Assembly: GCA_022821495.1 (NCBI GenBank)
Contig: JAJEDN010000021.1
Location: 62,001 to 126,000 of the forward strand
Origin: Candidatus Poribacteria bacterium
GTDB taxonomy: Bacteria > Poribacteria > WGA-4E > WGA-3G
Length of the DNA stretch: 64,000 bases
Reading direction: 5' to 3'
A program made the position numbers and the translations under genes. Within the stretch, counting starts at the first letter, position 1. Each line of letters opens with the position of its first letter. The notes below the pieces were generated by a model, which was given only the letters and a program-made list of their open reading frames with translations, ran no database searches and was not told the DNA's origin. Shown piece after piece: positions 1 to 8,145 of this stretch.

Positions 1-759
1 CTCTTAGCATTTTATGAAGAACATGGACCTATTATCTTTAAAGGCAACCGAGGATTACGATGGCTTAGGTGGCTTGGCACTTCAAAGTATAGTAAAACTC
101 CACTTGAAAGTGCACTGAGGAGTTGTTTCGGCGACAAGAGATTGGGCGATAGCAAAAAGCGGCTCGTCATTCCGTCATTAAACCTTGAAAACGGTGAGGT
201 TCATATTTACAAAACTGCTCATCATCCTCGGCTGGAGATGGATTATAAAGAAAGTGCTGTTGATGTAGGAATGGCAACTGCTTCAGCTCCGACATACTTT
301 CCTACACACAGATCCATTGCAGGCATACCTTTAATAGACGGAGGTTTGTGGGCTAACAATCCAGTAGGAATGGCGGTTGTTGAGGCGATTACGCTGCTTG
401 ATTGGCCGAGAGATTCATTAAAAGTCTTGAGCGTGGGGTGTACAACTGAGCCATTAAATGTCAATTTAGGCAGGAGAATCCCACTCGGTGGGCCATATTG
501 GGCGTTCAAACTACTTGACGTGTTTATGCACGTCCAAGCTCATGCTTCTCTTGGCACAGCACTGCTGCTTGCAGGACATGACAACGTTACCCGAATTGAC
601 CAAAACGTACCACGCAAGCGGTTCAGTTTGGACGGAATCAAGGAAATTGATTCCTTGAAAGGTTCCGGTGCTGCTAAGGCTCGACATGAGTTACCAAAAC
701 TCCGCGAGATTTTCCTCGGTAATCACGCGGAGCAATTTGCTCCTTTCCATACATTGTAG
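1..759 (+). CDS. Patatin-like phospholipase, CBASS effector (5' end outside window)
   Basis: The reading frame is open from base 1, so the N-terminus, with the GxSxG nucleophile serine, lies outside the window. What remains is the second half of a patatin domain: a FYEEHG stretch at the start, a sequence of small residues followed by SAPTYFP, and the catalytic-dyad motif DGGLWANNP near base 320. Patatin lipases hydrolyse membrane phospholipids. As the gene directly before a CD-NTase it is best read as the cyclic-nucleotide-activated effector (CapV/CapE type) that would degrade the membrane on infection. The TTG at 142 is internal to the domain and is not the start. Family assignment is secure; the role in CBASS is inferred from position. 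Confidence 0.85.
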   Translation, partial: LLAFYEEHGPIIFKGNRGLRWLRWLGTSKYSKTPLESALRSCFGDKRLGDSKKRLVIPSLNLENGEVHIYKTAHHPRLEMDYKESAVDVGMATASAPTYFPTHRSIAGIPLIDGGLWANNPVGMAVVEAITLLDWPRDSLKVLSVGCTTEPLNVNLGRRIPLGGPYWAFKLLDVFMHVQAHASLGTALLLAGHDNVTRIDQNVPRKRFSLDGIKEIDSLKGSGAAKARHELPKLREIFLGNHAEQFAPFHTL

Positions 760-796
760 AAATAGAGGTTTGTTCCTCAAACTTTCCAAAATCGAA

Positions 797-805
797 TGGT
801 ATACT
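797..805 (+). promoter_or_regulatory. Possible extended -10 promoter before the CD-NTase gene
   Basis: TGGTATACT gives a TGN extension plus a -10 hexamer one base from consensus, about 48 nt before the CD-NTase start. No good -35 element is seen 17 nt upstream. It could allow separate expression of the cyclase and E2 genes from the effector, but this is weak evidence. Confidence 0.3.
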
Positions 806-852
806 AACACTTATGAACTTTAAGTTTTTGATTTAAATAAGGAGATAGATTA

Positions 853-1836
853 ATGAAGCACGTAACTGATTTCCAAAATTTCCTATCGAACGAAGTCGAT
901 TTGAATAAAACGCGCCTTGATAGGTTAAACGACAGCTCTTCGGCTGTAAACACGTTTCTGATCTCAAACCTGGATGCCTACGAAAAGACTGAACGCCAGG
1001 GATCCTACGGTTTGAAAACAATTATTAAACCGGTTGGTACGCGCGAGTATGACGCTGACATGCTCTTGTTCATGACACACGATGTCGACAAAGAACCGAA
1101 GGATTACATCAACGAGGTCTACAACTGTTTGAGAGGAAACGACAACTATAAGGATAAGGTTCATAGAAAAACTCGGTGTGTCTATATTGATTATGCGGGT
1201 GATTTTCATTTGGACCTTGTGCCATGCATTACACAACAGAATTGGCTTACGCAAGAGGAGGAGTACTTCATCTGCAATAACAAAGAGAATGAATTTGAAG
1301 CTACCGATGGCACAGGCTATAGAGATTGGTTCAACGAAAAAACGAGAATTACCCACGGCAATCTAAAGCGGGTTACGCGGTTGTTAAAATTTCTTCGTGA
1401 TCACAAACAGAACTTTTCTGTGAAATCGATCCTGCTGACTACACTTATTGGGAACAGTGTGTATGTCATTGATGAAAACAGCGGAGATTTTAAGGATATT
1501 CCAACGGCTTTAAAGACGATTTCAAACCGGATAAACAGTTTTTTACAGGTTAATCTCCTAATGCCTGAGATCTGCAATCCTGTTTTAGAGGGAGAATCTT
1601 TCACAAGACACTGGGACCAGGATAAATATAGCAACTTCCGAGAGAAGTTTGATCTTTACAACAGTAAGATAAACGAGGCGTTTGATGCTATAGACCATAA
1701 TACCAGCGTCAGAAAGTGGAGAGAGGTGTTTGGCGACAATTTCGGAGAACTTAAGGATGAAACCCAAAACAACGGGGGCGCGTCAGCAGTTACTTCCGAG
1801 CGAGTAGTTACCCCCAGAAAGCCTTATGCACGGTAA
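853..1836 (+). CDS. CD-NTase (cGAS/DncV-like nucleotidyltransferase) of a CBASS system
   Basis: A 327-residue nucleotidyltransferase with the polymerase-beta-like active site: G50-S51, then E65-Y-D67-x-D69, and a third acidic residue at D121 within DFHLDLVP. CD-NTases make a cyclic di- or trinucleotide when phage is sensed, which activates the neighbouring effector. A strong AAGGAGA site precedes the ATG. The gene lies 93 nt after the patatin gene and 8 nt before the E2-like gene, so the last two are surely co-transcribed. The C-terminus ends in KPYAR, without the terminal glycine used for Cap2-type conjugation in the best known type II systems. The clade and product cannot be told by eye. 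Confidence 0.85.
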   Translation: MKHVTDFQNFLSNEVDLNKTRLDRLNDSSSAVNTFLISNLDAYEKTERQGSYGLKTIIKPVGTREYDADMLLFMTHDVDKEPKDYINEVYNCLRGNDNYKDKVHRKTRCVYIDYAGDFHLDLVPCITQQNWLTQEEEYFICNNKENEFEATDGTGYRDWFNEKTRITHGNLKRVTRLLKFLRDHKQNFSVKSILLTTLIGNSVYVIDENSGDFKDIPTALKTISNRINSFLQVNLLMPEICNPVLEGESFTRHWDQDKYSNFREKFDLYNSKINEAFDAIDHNTSVRKWREVFGDNFGELKDETQNNGGASAVTSERVVTPRKPYAR

Positions 1837-1844
1837 TTTCTATC

Positions 1845-2507
1845 ATGAGGATAACCGATAGTGACATTAGATGGTTGAGATTGCATTTTCCGAACTTATA
1901 CTACGATGCAGACTCCCATAAAATTTTAGGCGAGCTAGATTTTCGTGCTGTGTATGATCAAGTATCCGGAAAGGTCACGATTGCCGGTCTTGCCGAAGAA
2001 ACCGACTTCTTGATTCAAGATGTTTTTGAAATTGAGATTTACGTGGATGACCTTGATATGAATGGATGGCCGAAAGTGTTTGAGGTTGGTGGAAAATACC
2101 GTCGAATCGCGGAAAAATGTGAAGTGCCAATCATTGACTTGCACATTTATCCCCACAATCACGCGTGTTGCTTAGGTCTCAAATACAGAGATAACCAGCG
2201 GCTTTGTATTGAGGACTTCCTTGATGAATTAGTAATTCCATTTTTTTACCGACTCTCCTACACAGATAAATTTGGTATTGACAGGGCTCGGAGGGACCTT
2301 TGGGGCGAATACTCACACGGCGACAAAGGGCAAATAGAACACTTTTTGGAAATCGTGGATATTGCGCGACATAACCCAGGTAGAAACGATCCGTGCCCCT
2401 GCGGAAGCGGCAAGAAGTACAAAAAATGTCATCTCGGTGAGGTTGAGTCTCTAAAAAACTCCCTAAAAAGACGATCTCCGAATGTTTCAACACATTCAAG
2501 GCGTTGA
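1845..2507 (+). CDS. E2-like (ubiquitin-conjugating fold) protein with C-terminal SEC-C zinc motif
   Basis: A 220-residue protein. Residues 60-145 follow the E2 pattern: FEIEIYV strand, WPKVFE, then HIYPHNHACCLGL (residues 100-112), which matches the HPN...C-L core of E2 enzymes with Cys108 or Cys109 as candidate catalytic cysteine, and a helix rich in aromatic residues (VIPFFYRLSY). Residues 178-198 form a SEC-C motif with C184, C186, C195 and H196 as likely zinc ligands. With no E1 or JAB gene beside it, the arrangement fits short type II (E2-only) CBASS, where E2 modifies the cyclase. The E2 call rests on motif pattern, not an alignment; the SEC-C motif is clear. Confidence 0.7.
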   Translation: MRITDSDIRWLRLHFPNLYYDADSHKILGELDFRAVYDQVSGKVTIAGLAEETDFLIQDVFEIEIYVDDLDMNGWPKVFEVGGKYRRIAEKCEVPIIDLHIYPHNHACCLGLKYRDNQRLCIEDFLDELVIPFFYRLSYTDKFGIDRARRDLWGEYSHGDKGQIEHFLEIVDIARHNPGRNDPCPCGSGKKYKKCHLGEVESLKNSLKRRSPNVSTHSRR

Positions 2508-2539
2508 GTCAGACAACATCAGGTCCATCAGCTAGGCAC

Positions 2540-2680
2540 TCATTCATTCTTTTTACGTTCATCCGACTCAAAGATCGAATCAAACTTTATAGGTATTTCC
2601 CCCTCTTTTATTGACCGATTTAGTGCTTCAATGTCTTCATCGGTGAGATGTGGTGGTTTTCCATCGCTTTGATTAGGCAT
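2540..2680 (-). CDS. 46-residue acidic small protein overlapping the STAND gene
   Basis: A small ORF whose ATG lies inside the stop of the large STAND gene (ATGCCTAA overlap, 8 nt), so its translation would be coupled. The product is hydrophilic, with LTDEDIEALNRSIKEG predicted helical, and has no recognisable domain. An AGGA lies about 12 nt before the start. The tight overlap, matching the overlap at the other end of the operon, is the main argument that it is a real gene. It could be a small regulator or inhibitor of the upstream nuclease; that is speculation. Confidence 0.5.
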   Translation of the reverse strand: MPNQSDGKPPHLTDEDIEALNRSIKEGEIPIKFDSIFESDERKKNE

Positions 2681-5600
2681 TGGCAGTAGGATTCCTTCCT
2701 GTTGTTGGCTCCTGTTGTGTTGATTCTGATTTTGACCAACTACGCAACTGCTGCAGTATATCAGATGGGACTCCGATTGAGACAGCTTGATGTGCTGCGA
2801 GTAGAATCTGCCCTATTTTTTTCTTGCCAATTTCCGGACTCTTGCAGGCTTGTTCTACTTGGGGCACTACCCTTATAGGTATTTGCTCTATTTTTTTTAG
2901 CCATTGTGCAGAAAAAAGTCCTGCTAAGCCTGTCAGGAACGGGTCTAACCATATTAGACTATTAATGAGGTAAGGTGTAATGAGTATATGTGCATGAAAA
3001 AGGTTTTCTGGGGTCACCTCTTTATTTTTAATAACCTTTAATGCTGCTGTCAATCGTTCTTCAGGTTTAATCTCTTGTGTTTTCATTACTGTGAGGGCAT
3101 TATTTTCATCTTTAGATAACATTGAGTCAATCAGATTGAGAGCAGTCGTCATATTTTCTTTTATAGGTAGTTCTGACAAGTTTGCGCGCCATATAGCCAG
3201 AATGTCATGCGTATCTACGTTTGTTGATAGTTGAACAAGGAGGGATGCTATCAATATAGTGGTGATGCTCTCAACAGAAGTGAAATCGGGTGGATTAGGG
3301 ATAGGCATGGAATTAATTCCCTGATTTCCAATTCCTTTCTCACTTTGATTATGCCTCTGTATTGAGTCGCGTGCATTCACCAATTGATGTATACGTTCTG
3401 GCAGTTTATTGAAAGTTTTGTTTTTAAAATCATATTGTACTTCAAGGATGGAAAGGAATAGATTTAACACTGGGGCTGCATCTCGATCTATAATCTGCAC
3501 TGTATGATCCAAAGCTGTTGTTCCGCACCCAAATTTGTACTCAATTTGCGCTAGGTAGAACCAAGTGTCTCCTATTGGAGAATCAGGTAAGTCTAAAACT
3601 TTTTCATTTATATCTGGATTACTACAGAAACCTGCTGGAGGTTCTTCAGATTCTGAAGAATAATTTTCATGATTGTGTACTGTCATCCATTGTATGGTGT
3701 GCGCTATACGTTTCTTTAAAGTGAAGTACTTGACATCTGTATTGTCTTGAGGGATTGTCTCAAATTTTTGCAACGCCAAATTTAACAATTTTATGCTTTC
3801 TAACATATTGCCTGCCTTAAACCGGGCGAATCCTGCATCTACATAAAAACTAATATGTCTTTCAGTGTTCTCAATATTTTGAGTTCTTTTAACACCATCT
3901 TCAAAAAAGGTGGCTGCTTTCTTCCAATTCCCCAAATGTGCGGCACATATAGCAGCTCGGTGACATGCCACTGAGGGCATAACATCTAATTGTCCTGCGG
4001 GTGGATCCCACTTCGGAAGAATACGTTCGTAAATACTGAGTGCTTCCTTATAGCGTTTCTGATGTAAATATATAGCTGCTTGTTCTTCCTCTATTACTGG
4101 TGAAGGGCCCACTTTTGATATGAAATTTTGAAGGACATTATGTGCATTATCAGGTTCAGGCTTATCTAAGCATTCATCGTAAATCATTGCTTGACCCCTT
4201 GCCGCAGCAGCGGCAAGGTGAGGATAATCCCACACAATAGTTCTTTCAATTACTTTGTCAAATACTTGAAGACATCTTGTCCAATCGGGATTTTCAAGGT
4301 CCGCTTCTGACCCCCATATACCGTCTATCAGAACTCGGGAGTCAATGGTATCATCCTCAAAATCAGCTAGTAGTAGTGCCCTGGTGCTTGGATTAAGTTC
4401 ATCCAGAGCATCAATGAGCTCGTTGAGAAACGGTGCGTACATAGGTCGCCGCGCATAGATAAAGCCAAATAGGATACTGAAATAGTTGGATTTCTCAGTT
4501 TTATGACCTTCTAATTGTCCCATGGAATTGTAGAAGATATCCCAGACCTCTTTGTCGCTATTCTTGATGTCAATCATTTCTCTAAGAAAACCTACCATTT
4601 TCCTGGCTGACGGTAACACTTGGTTATATCTCAATACTTCTGTTGCTAGCATTAGACGAGATAGCAGATATGATTGGCGTGGTTCATAAGGTTTGGTTTC
4701 TTTATCCCAAATTTCAAATATCTTTGGGACTAACTCTGGTTTTACCTCAACTGCAATTCGATACTGCAATGATCGAAACATTTGATTTACAAAGGCATCA
4801 CCTGGGAATAATTCTTCATAAGGATCAGTTTTAATGCTTACTAACCATGAGAATTCTTGGCAGAGATTTTCCCAATCATCCTCTTGAGCAGTCATCAGGG
4901 CATGAATTACAGAAATAAACCCTTCTCTGTTTTGTCCAATTATACTATGTGTGAGCATAGCCCAAGCCTCTGTCATGCCCAGGTTCTTTGTTTTCAGGAT
5001 TGCGTTTGCAATGTAAGCGTGGAGAGCTTTTATCCTGCCCTTGGACCAAACCTCTTTGGCTGCGTTAGTCAATAAAGGTGAGACTGTGTAATAGGTTTCA
5101 CTAACTTGATCTATCCAAGGACCAACCAGTTGACTGAAAACATCTCCTGGGTGAAGTATAGGTTCCGGTATTTCTGCCACGTTCAGTGCGTAATCTTTCC
5201 TAAACCCAATAGACATCAAGCTAAGTCTATAGAGGAATTCTCGACGATCTTTTGGCAAATCTGTAAGCAATAGTCGTGCTGCTTCACGCTCTTCTTTTAC
5301 CTCTTCGGGAGATTGTAACATATTTGTGAGTATATTCTGTTTTGCCCAACCTTCCTCCTGCAATCGGACGATCCAAGCATGTATAAGTCTCGGATGTCCT
5401 CCGGTATGTGCTTGAATCAGTGTTACCCAAGTGTCTATATCATTAGCAGGACATCCCATTTCTTCAGCAAATTGTCTTGTTTCAGATTCAGTAAAGTCCC
5501 GGACCTTGATGGTCACAGAAGATGATATGCCGAGGCTGCGGATGAGATTGGGAGGTGGTTTATGTTGACTTGTGATCAGCAATTTTGCCCCACGTTCAAG

Positions 5601-7058
5601 TATCCTGTAAATCACAGTACTCAAAATTTCTTCATAGCCTCGCAACTCTTGAGGCTGTAAATTTAGGTCATCAAGAACAACGTTGACTTGTGCAGATTGA
5701 TTAATTACTGCAATAGCAAGTCGCTGCAGATCTTGAACGATATGAGATGAATCTTTATTTGTGAAACTCCACCAAGAACGGGCACCATCCATAGAGTTGG
5801 CGGTCAATTTTGCAAGAGTTGTTTTCCCTGTGTCCACGCCTCCTTGGATTACGACTATACCGTCAGATTGAAGTTTAGTTTGGATACTTGTTAGTAGGTC
5901 TGTTCTCCGGAAAACATTAGGATAAAGCGGAGGGATAACAGTGTGTGTAGGTGAATATGATTGAATCGTAACATCAGATGGATCGTCGGTAGGTACCGCA
6001 CTGGCGGTATCATCTCTTGCTGCCTGTGTTGCCAGCATTTGCAGGTCCCGCAAATGCTGAGTTGAAACCCTTTCCGTCGTTTGCTCTTCAAAAATTTCAC
6101 GGAAACGTGCTTTAGTAAGTTTACGGTTATCCTTTCGCGTTGCGACCGTGAAGGCTTCTGTGAGAAGAGGAGCAAAGATTTTCTTGGCATAAAAAGGTGA
6201 AATTTTGTTTTCTTTCCCATGATTAATCAATTTTTCGCTTATCTCTTGCTCTATGGAATCGATATTTTTCCCATCCGTGTCCCAAGTAATCGGTTCAATG
6301 AGTTGTTCATAAATTTCTTGAGGTGATGATGCCTTCAGAAAATCGTTTACTTCCTCTGATATTTTTCCGTCAGTCAGTAAAAAATTAGATATTTTTTCGA
6401 TAGCTGCTTCATCACTGGAACAACGGTTCCATACTTCAAGCCCCGGTTTATCCGTTCCAAGTGGATTGCCTTGTTCTTTACCTATCTTGGATCTTGTGAG
6501 AAGACGGAATTTCACACGCCGATCTGGATTGTTAGTCCGCAGTTCCCAATAGTTGTTGATCCCTTCAATCACCTGCTGAGACCTGAGGGTTATATTGTTT
6601 CGCGTGTGTTTGACTTGCGTTGCCGTAAATGTTCCATCTGATTCTATATCAAAATCTTCCGCAATTTCAAGATAAAGAATATCGTTATCGGCAAGATCTA
6701 ACCAAGAATTTACAGTATGGCAAAGTTGATAGTAGTAACCTTGTAAGATATAATTTGCTTGACGGTTTGGCTCTACATTTATCGGTTCATCGTGAATCAC
6801 TTGGAGTTGAGAAGTGAGGAAACTAAGACACTTATACATTTGTCCGTTATCATCGCTGAATTCAACTTCATACGCTTCGCCATTTGAAAGGATTTCAACA
6901 ACCGTGCCGATTTCTCCGCGCTTGAGATTATGCTCAGGGACATCCTGTGTGAGCGCGACGACATCCAGAAGTTTGATTTCGCCTTTTTCTGTAGGTGCTT
7001 GATTGCGTTCAGGCGAGTTATCTATGTTTGAGGTGTTGTCGGAAAATTTGTTTTTCAT
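2673..7058 (-). CDS. DUF4926 / Cap4-like nuclease / STAND NTPase / TPR fusion, candidate antiphage sensor-effector
   Basis: A 1461-residue protein in four parts. Residues 28-95 match DUF4926 (LLDVVALTQDVPEHNLKRGE, GTVVEI). Residues 100-310 look like the Cap4/DUF4297-type dsDNA nuclease: a GYYYQ start, E131/E134-D135 and Q148-V-K150, a PD-(D/E)XK core. Residues 385-520 form a P-loop NTPase with Walker A GGVDTGKTT (406-414), Walker B VNVVLDDLNL with D463/D464, and a sensor-like KLLITSQ. The remaining 900 residues are helical with TPR-like segments. Nuclease-STAND-repeat order is that of Avs antiphage proteins, where the repeats bind a phage protein. The fused DUF4926 is unusual, since it is normally a separate small protein. 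It overlaps its neighbours by 4 and 8 nt. Confidence 0.8.
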   Translation of the reverse strand: MKNKFSDNTSNIDNSPERNQAPTEKGEIKLLDVVALTQDVPEHNLKRGEIGTVVEILSNGEAYEVEFSDDNGQMYKCLSFLTSQLQVIHDEPINVEPNRQANYILQGYYYQLCHTVNSWLDLADNDILYLEIAEDFDIESDGTFTATQVKHTRNNITLRSQQVIEGINNYWELRTNNPDRRVKFRLLTRSKIGKEQGNPLGTDKPGLEVWNRCSSDEAAIEKISNFLLTDGKISEEVNDFLKASSPQEIYEQLIEPITWDTDGKNIDSIEQEISEKLINHGKENKISPFYAKKIFAPLLTEAFTVATRKDNRKLTKARFREIFEEQTTERVSTQHLRDLQMLATQAARDDTASAVPTDDPSDVTIQSYSPTHTVIPPLYPNVFRRTDLLTSIQTKLQSDGIVVIQGGVDTGKTTLAKLTANSMDGARSWWSFTNKDSSHIVQDLQRLAIAVINQSAQVNVVLDDLNLQPQELRGYEEILSTVIYRILERGAKLLITSQHKPPPNLIRSLGISSSVTIKVRDFTESETRQFAEEMGCPANDIDTWVTLIQAHTGGHPRLIHAWIVRLQEEGWAKQNILTNMLQSPEEVKEEREAARLLLTDLPKDRREFLYRLSLMSIGFRKDYALNVAEIPEPILHPGDVFSQLVGPWIDQVSETYYTVSPLLTNAAKEVWSKGRIKALHAYIANAILKTKNLGMTEAWAMLTHSIIGQNREGFISVIHALMTAQEDDWENLCQEFSWLVSIKTDPYEELFPGDAFVNQMFRSLQYRIAVEVKPELVPKIFEIWDKETKPYEPRQSYLLSRLMLATEVLRYNQVLPSARKMVGFLREMIDIKNSDKEVWDIFYNSMGQLEGHKTEKSNYFSILFGFIYARRPMYAPFLNELIDALDELNPSTRALLLADFEDDTIDSRVLIDGIWGSEADLENPDWTRCLQVFDKVIERTIVWDYPHLAAAAARGQAMIYDECLDKPEPDNAHNVLQNFISKVGPSPVIEEEQAAIYLHQKRYKEALSIYERILPKWDPPAGQLDVMPSVACHRAAICAAHLGNWKKAATFFEDGVKRTQNIENTERHISFYVDAGFARFKAGNMLESIKLLNLALQKFETIPQDNTDVKYFTLKKRIAHTIQWMTVHNHENYSSESEEPPAGFCSNPDINEKVLDLPDSPIGDTWFYLAQIEYKFGCGTTALDHTVQIIDRDAAPVLNLFLSILEVQYDFKNKTFNKLPERIHQLVNARDSIQRHNQSEKGIGNQGINSMPIPNPPDFTSVESITTILIASLLVQLSTNVDTHDILAIWRANLSELPIKENMTTALNLIDSMLSKDENNALTVMKTQEIKPEERLTAALKVIKNKEVTPENLFHAHILITPYLINSLIWLDPFLTGLAGLFSAQWLKKIEQIPIRVVPQVEQACKSPEIGKKKIGQILLAAHQAVSIGVPSDILQQLRSWSKSESTQQEPTTGRNPTANA

Positions 7059-7405
7059 GACTTGTCCTGATTTTTCAACGGAAACGCGGTTGCCAATTTT
7101 GGGATGTCAGTGTTAGTTTCAATAATCCAAGCACTCCGGATTGTCGCTTGTTTATGCCGCCAATTCAGCGTGAAATCAAGCGTATAACGCTGTCCGTACG
7201 CGTCCTTTTCTGCTAATTGTGCGTCTTGATTTTTGACTGCTTCTAATAAAGCGTTGCGTAACCCTTCGGCATCATCAGCGTCCATATTGAGCAAGGAAGT
7301 AAATAGGCGAGCTTTATGTTTCCCTCTGTGATGCTGTGGATTGAGGCAATAATCTTGCAGTTTGCGAATGTCTACAACAGCACGTTCAGCATTTGGTATT
7401 TTCAT
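7055..7405 (-). CDS. DUF6883 protein, first gene of the STAND operon
   Basis: A 116-residue protein matching DUF6883: IPNAERAVVDIRKLQDYCLN, then HHRGKHKARLF, a YGQRYTLDF strand and SAWII near the end. DUF6883 is uncharacterised, and small DUF6883 and DUF4926 genes are, from memory, frequent neighbours, suggesting a two-part module. Here the ATGA overlap couples it to a gene whose N-terminus is DUF4926. No Shine-Dalgarno sequence is evident before the ATG, but a good promoter lies about 85 nt upstream. Role unknown; a partner or regulator of the STAND nuclease is the natural guess. Confidence 0.75.
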   Translation of the reverse strand: MKIPNAERAVVDIRKLQDYCLNPQHHRGKHKARLFTSLLNMDADDAEGLRNALLEAVKNQDAQLAEKDAYGQRYTLDFTLNWRHKQATIRSAWIIETNTDIPKLATAFPLKNQDKS

Positions 7406-7490
7406 GAAATGTGTTCTATTATGCCCACCAATTTTTCATCAGCGTTAAAGTGATTCTGGATCTGCTTCGTCTTCGACAAGACTTAAAACA

Positions 7491-7519
7491 AGTATAGCAT
7501 TAAGTGAGGAAGGTTTCAA
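7491..7519 (-). promoter_or_regulatory. Sigma-70 type promoter of the DUF6883-STAND operon
   Basis: Read on the minus strand: TTGAAA, 17 nt, TATACT. One mismatch in each hexamer and ideal spacing. It would start transcription about 78 nt before the DUF6883 ATG. Confidence 0.6.
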
Positions 7520-7594
7520 GTTTAAATTTCAAGAAAGCAAATGGGGATTGTGTGCTGAGGTGATTATTTTCCTTAGAACTTGCTGCAGAGAACT

Positions 7595-7852
7595 CTAAAA
7601 TTCTTGATCCCATGATTGCCTTTCTGATTCGATATAAGCATCAATTTCTTCGACCGTGCTTCCCCATGTTCCTTTCATAGAACCACTCATTTTTTGAATT
7701 AATTCTGTTTTTGCTTCGCGAGAAAGTTCACGAGGCGTTTTTTGGAGAACGCTGAATTCGACCTCAAGTTCCTGTCCTTCGGGAAGGTCAATCCTATCCA
7801 ACGGTTCAATAACGCCGTTTCTGTATGTTGCTTTTATCTTTTTTGGTTTCAC
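7595..7852 (-). CDS. DUF104-family antitoxin without an adjacent toxin
   Basis: An 85-residue protein with a DUF104 (AF2212-type) fold at the N-terminus (ATYRNGVIEPLDRIDLPEGQ, a small beta barrel) and a C-terminal helix (VEEIDAYIESERQSWD) typical of antitoxins that pair with PIN-domain nucleases. The start is GTG, with GGAG 10 nt upstream. The usual toxin gene would follow directly, but only 189 nt without a PIN-like frame lie before the DUF6883 gene, so this is an orphan, or it neutralises a toxin elsewhere. Confidence 0.75.
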   Translation of the reverse strand: MKPKKIKATYRNGVIEPLDRIDLPEGQELEVEFSVLQKTPRELSREAKTELIQKMSGSMKGTWGSTVEEIDAYIESERQSWDQEF

Positions 7853-7921
7853 TATCTTTTGTCTCCTATTTTTAGTTCTGGGAAGGAAACGAAATAATCC
7901 TGAACAAGATTTAGCACCTTA

Positions 7922-7950
7922 ATTATACACGCTAATAGTCTAATTGTCAA
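7922..7950 (-). promoter_or_regulatory. Consensus sigma-70 promoter for the orphan antitoxin
   Basis: On the minus strand the sequence is TTGACA, 17 nt, TATAAT, a perfect match to consensus. It sits about 70 nt upstream of the GTG start. Confidence 0.75.
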
Positions 7951-7959
7951 CGCCAACAT

Positions 7960-8123
7960 TCGCTGAAGATAGGGCCATTCAATTCTCTGGAAAACAGCTA
8001 AATGCCCTTATGATTTTGGCATCCCTAAACACGAAAATCCGCGTCCTCCGCGTCCTCCGCGATAATCCGCGATAATCCGCGATTCAGACAATTTGAAAAT
8101 TGAATGACCCTGTCGCTGAAGAT
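7960..8123 (+). mobile_element. MITE-like 141-bp element with terminal inverted repeats and flanking direct repeats
   Basis: AGGGCCATTCAATT (7971-7984) is the inverse of AATTGAATGACCCT (8098-8111) with one mismatch. The 141-bp interval is bracketed by direct repeats TCGCTGAAGAT at 7960-7970 and 8113-8123. Inside are tandem CCGCGTCCT and CCGCGATAAT repeats and no ORF. This is the structure of a non-autonomous inserted element, although an 11-bp target duplication is longer than most. A similar AATTGAATGG string recurs near 33205. Confidence 0.5.
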
Positions 8124-8145
8124 GCCGTGAATTTTGTTTTCTATT

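Noticed and set aside
8041..8085. Tandem CCGCGATAAT and CCGCGTCCT repeats as a separate locus
   Set aside because: They are inside the MITE-like element and too few for another class.
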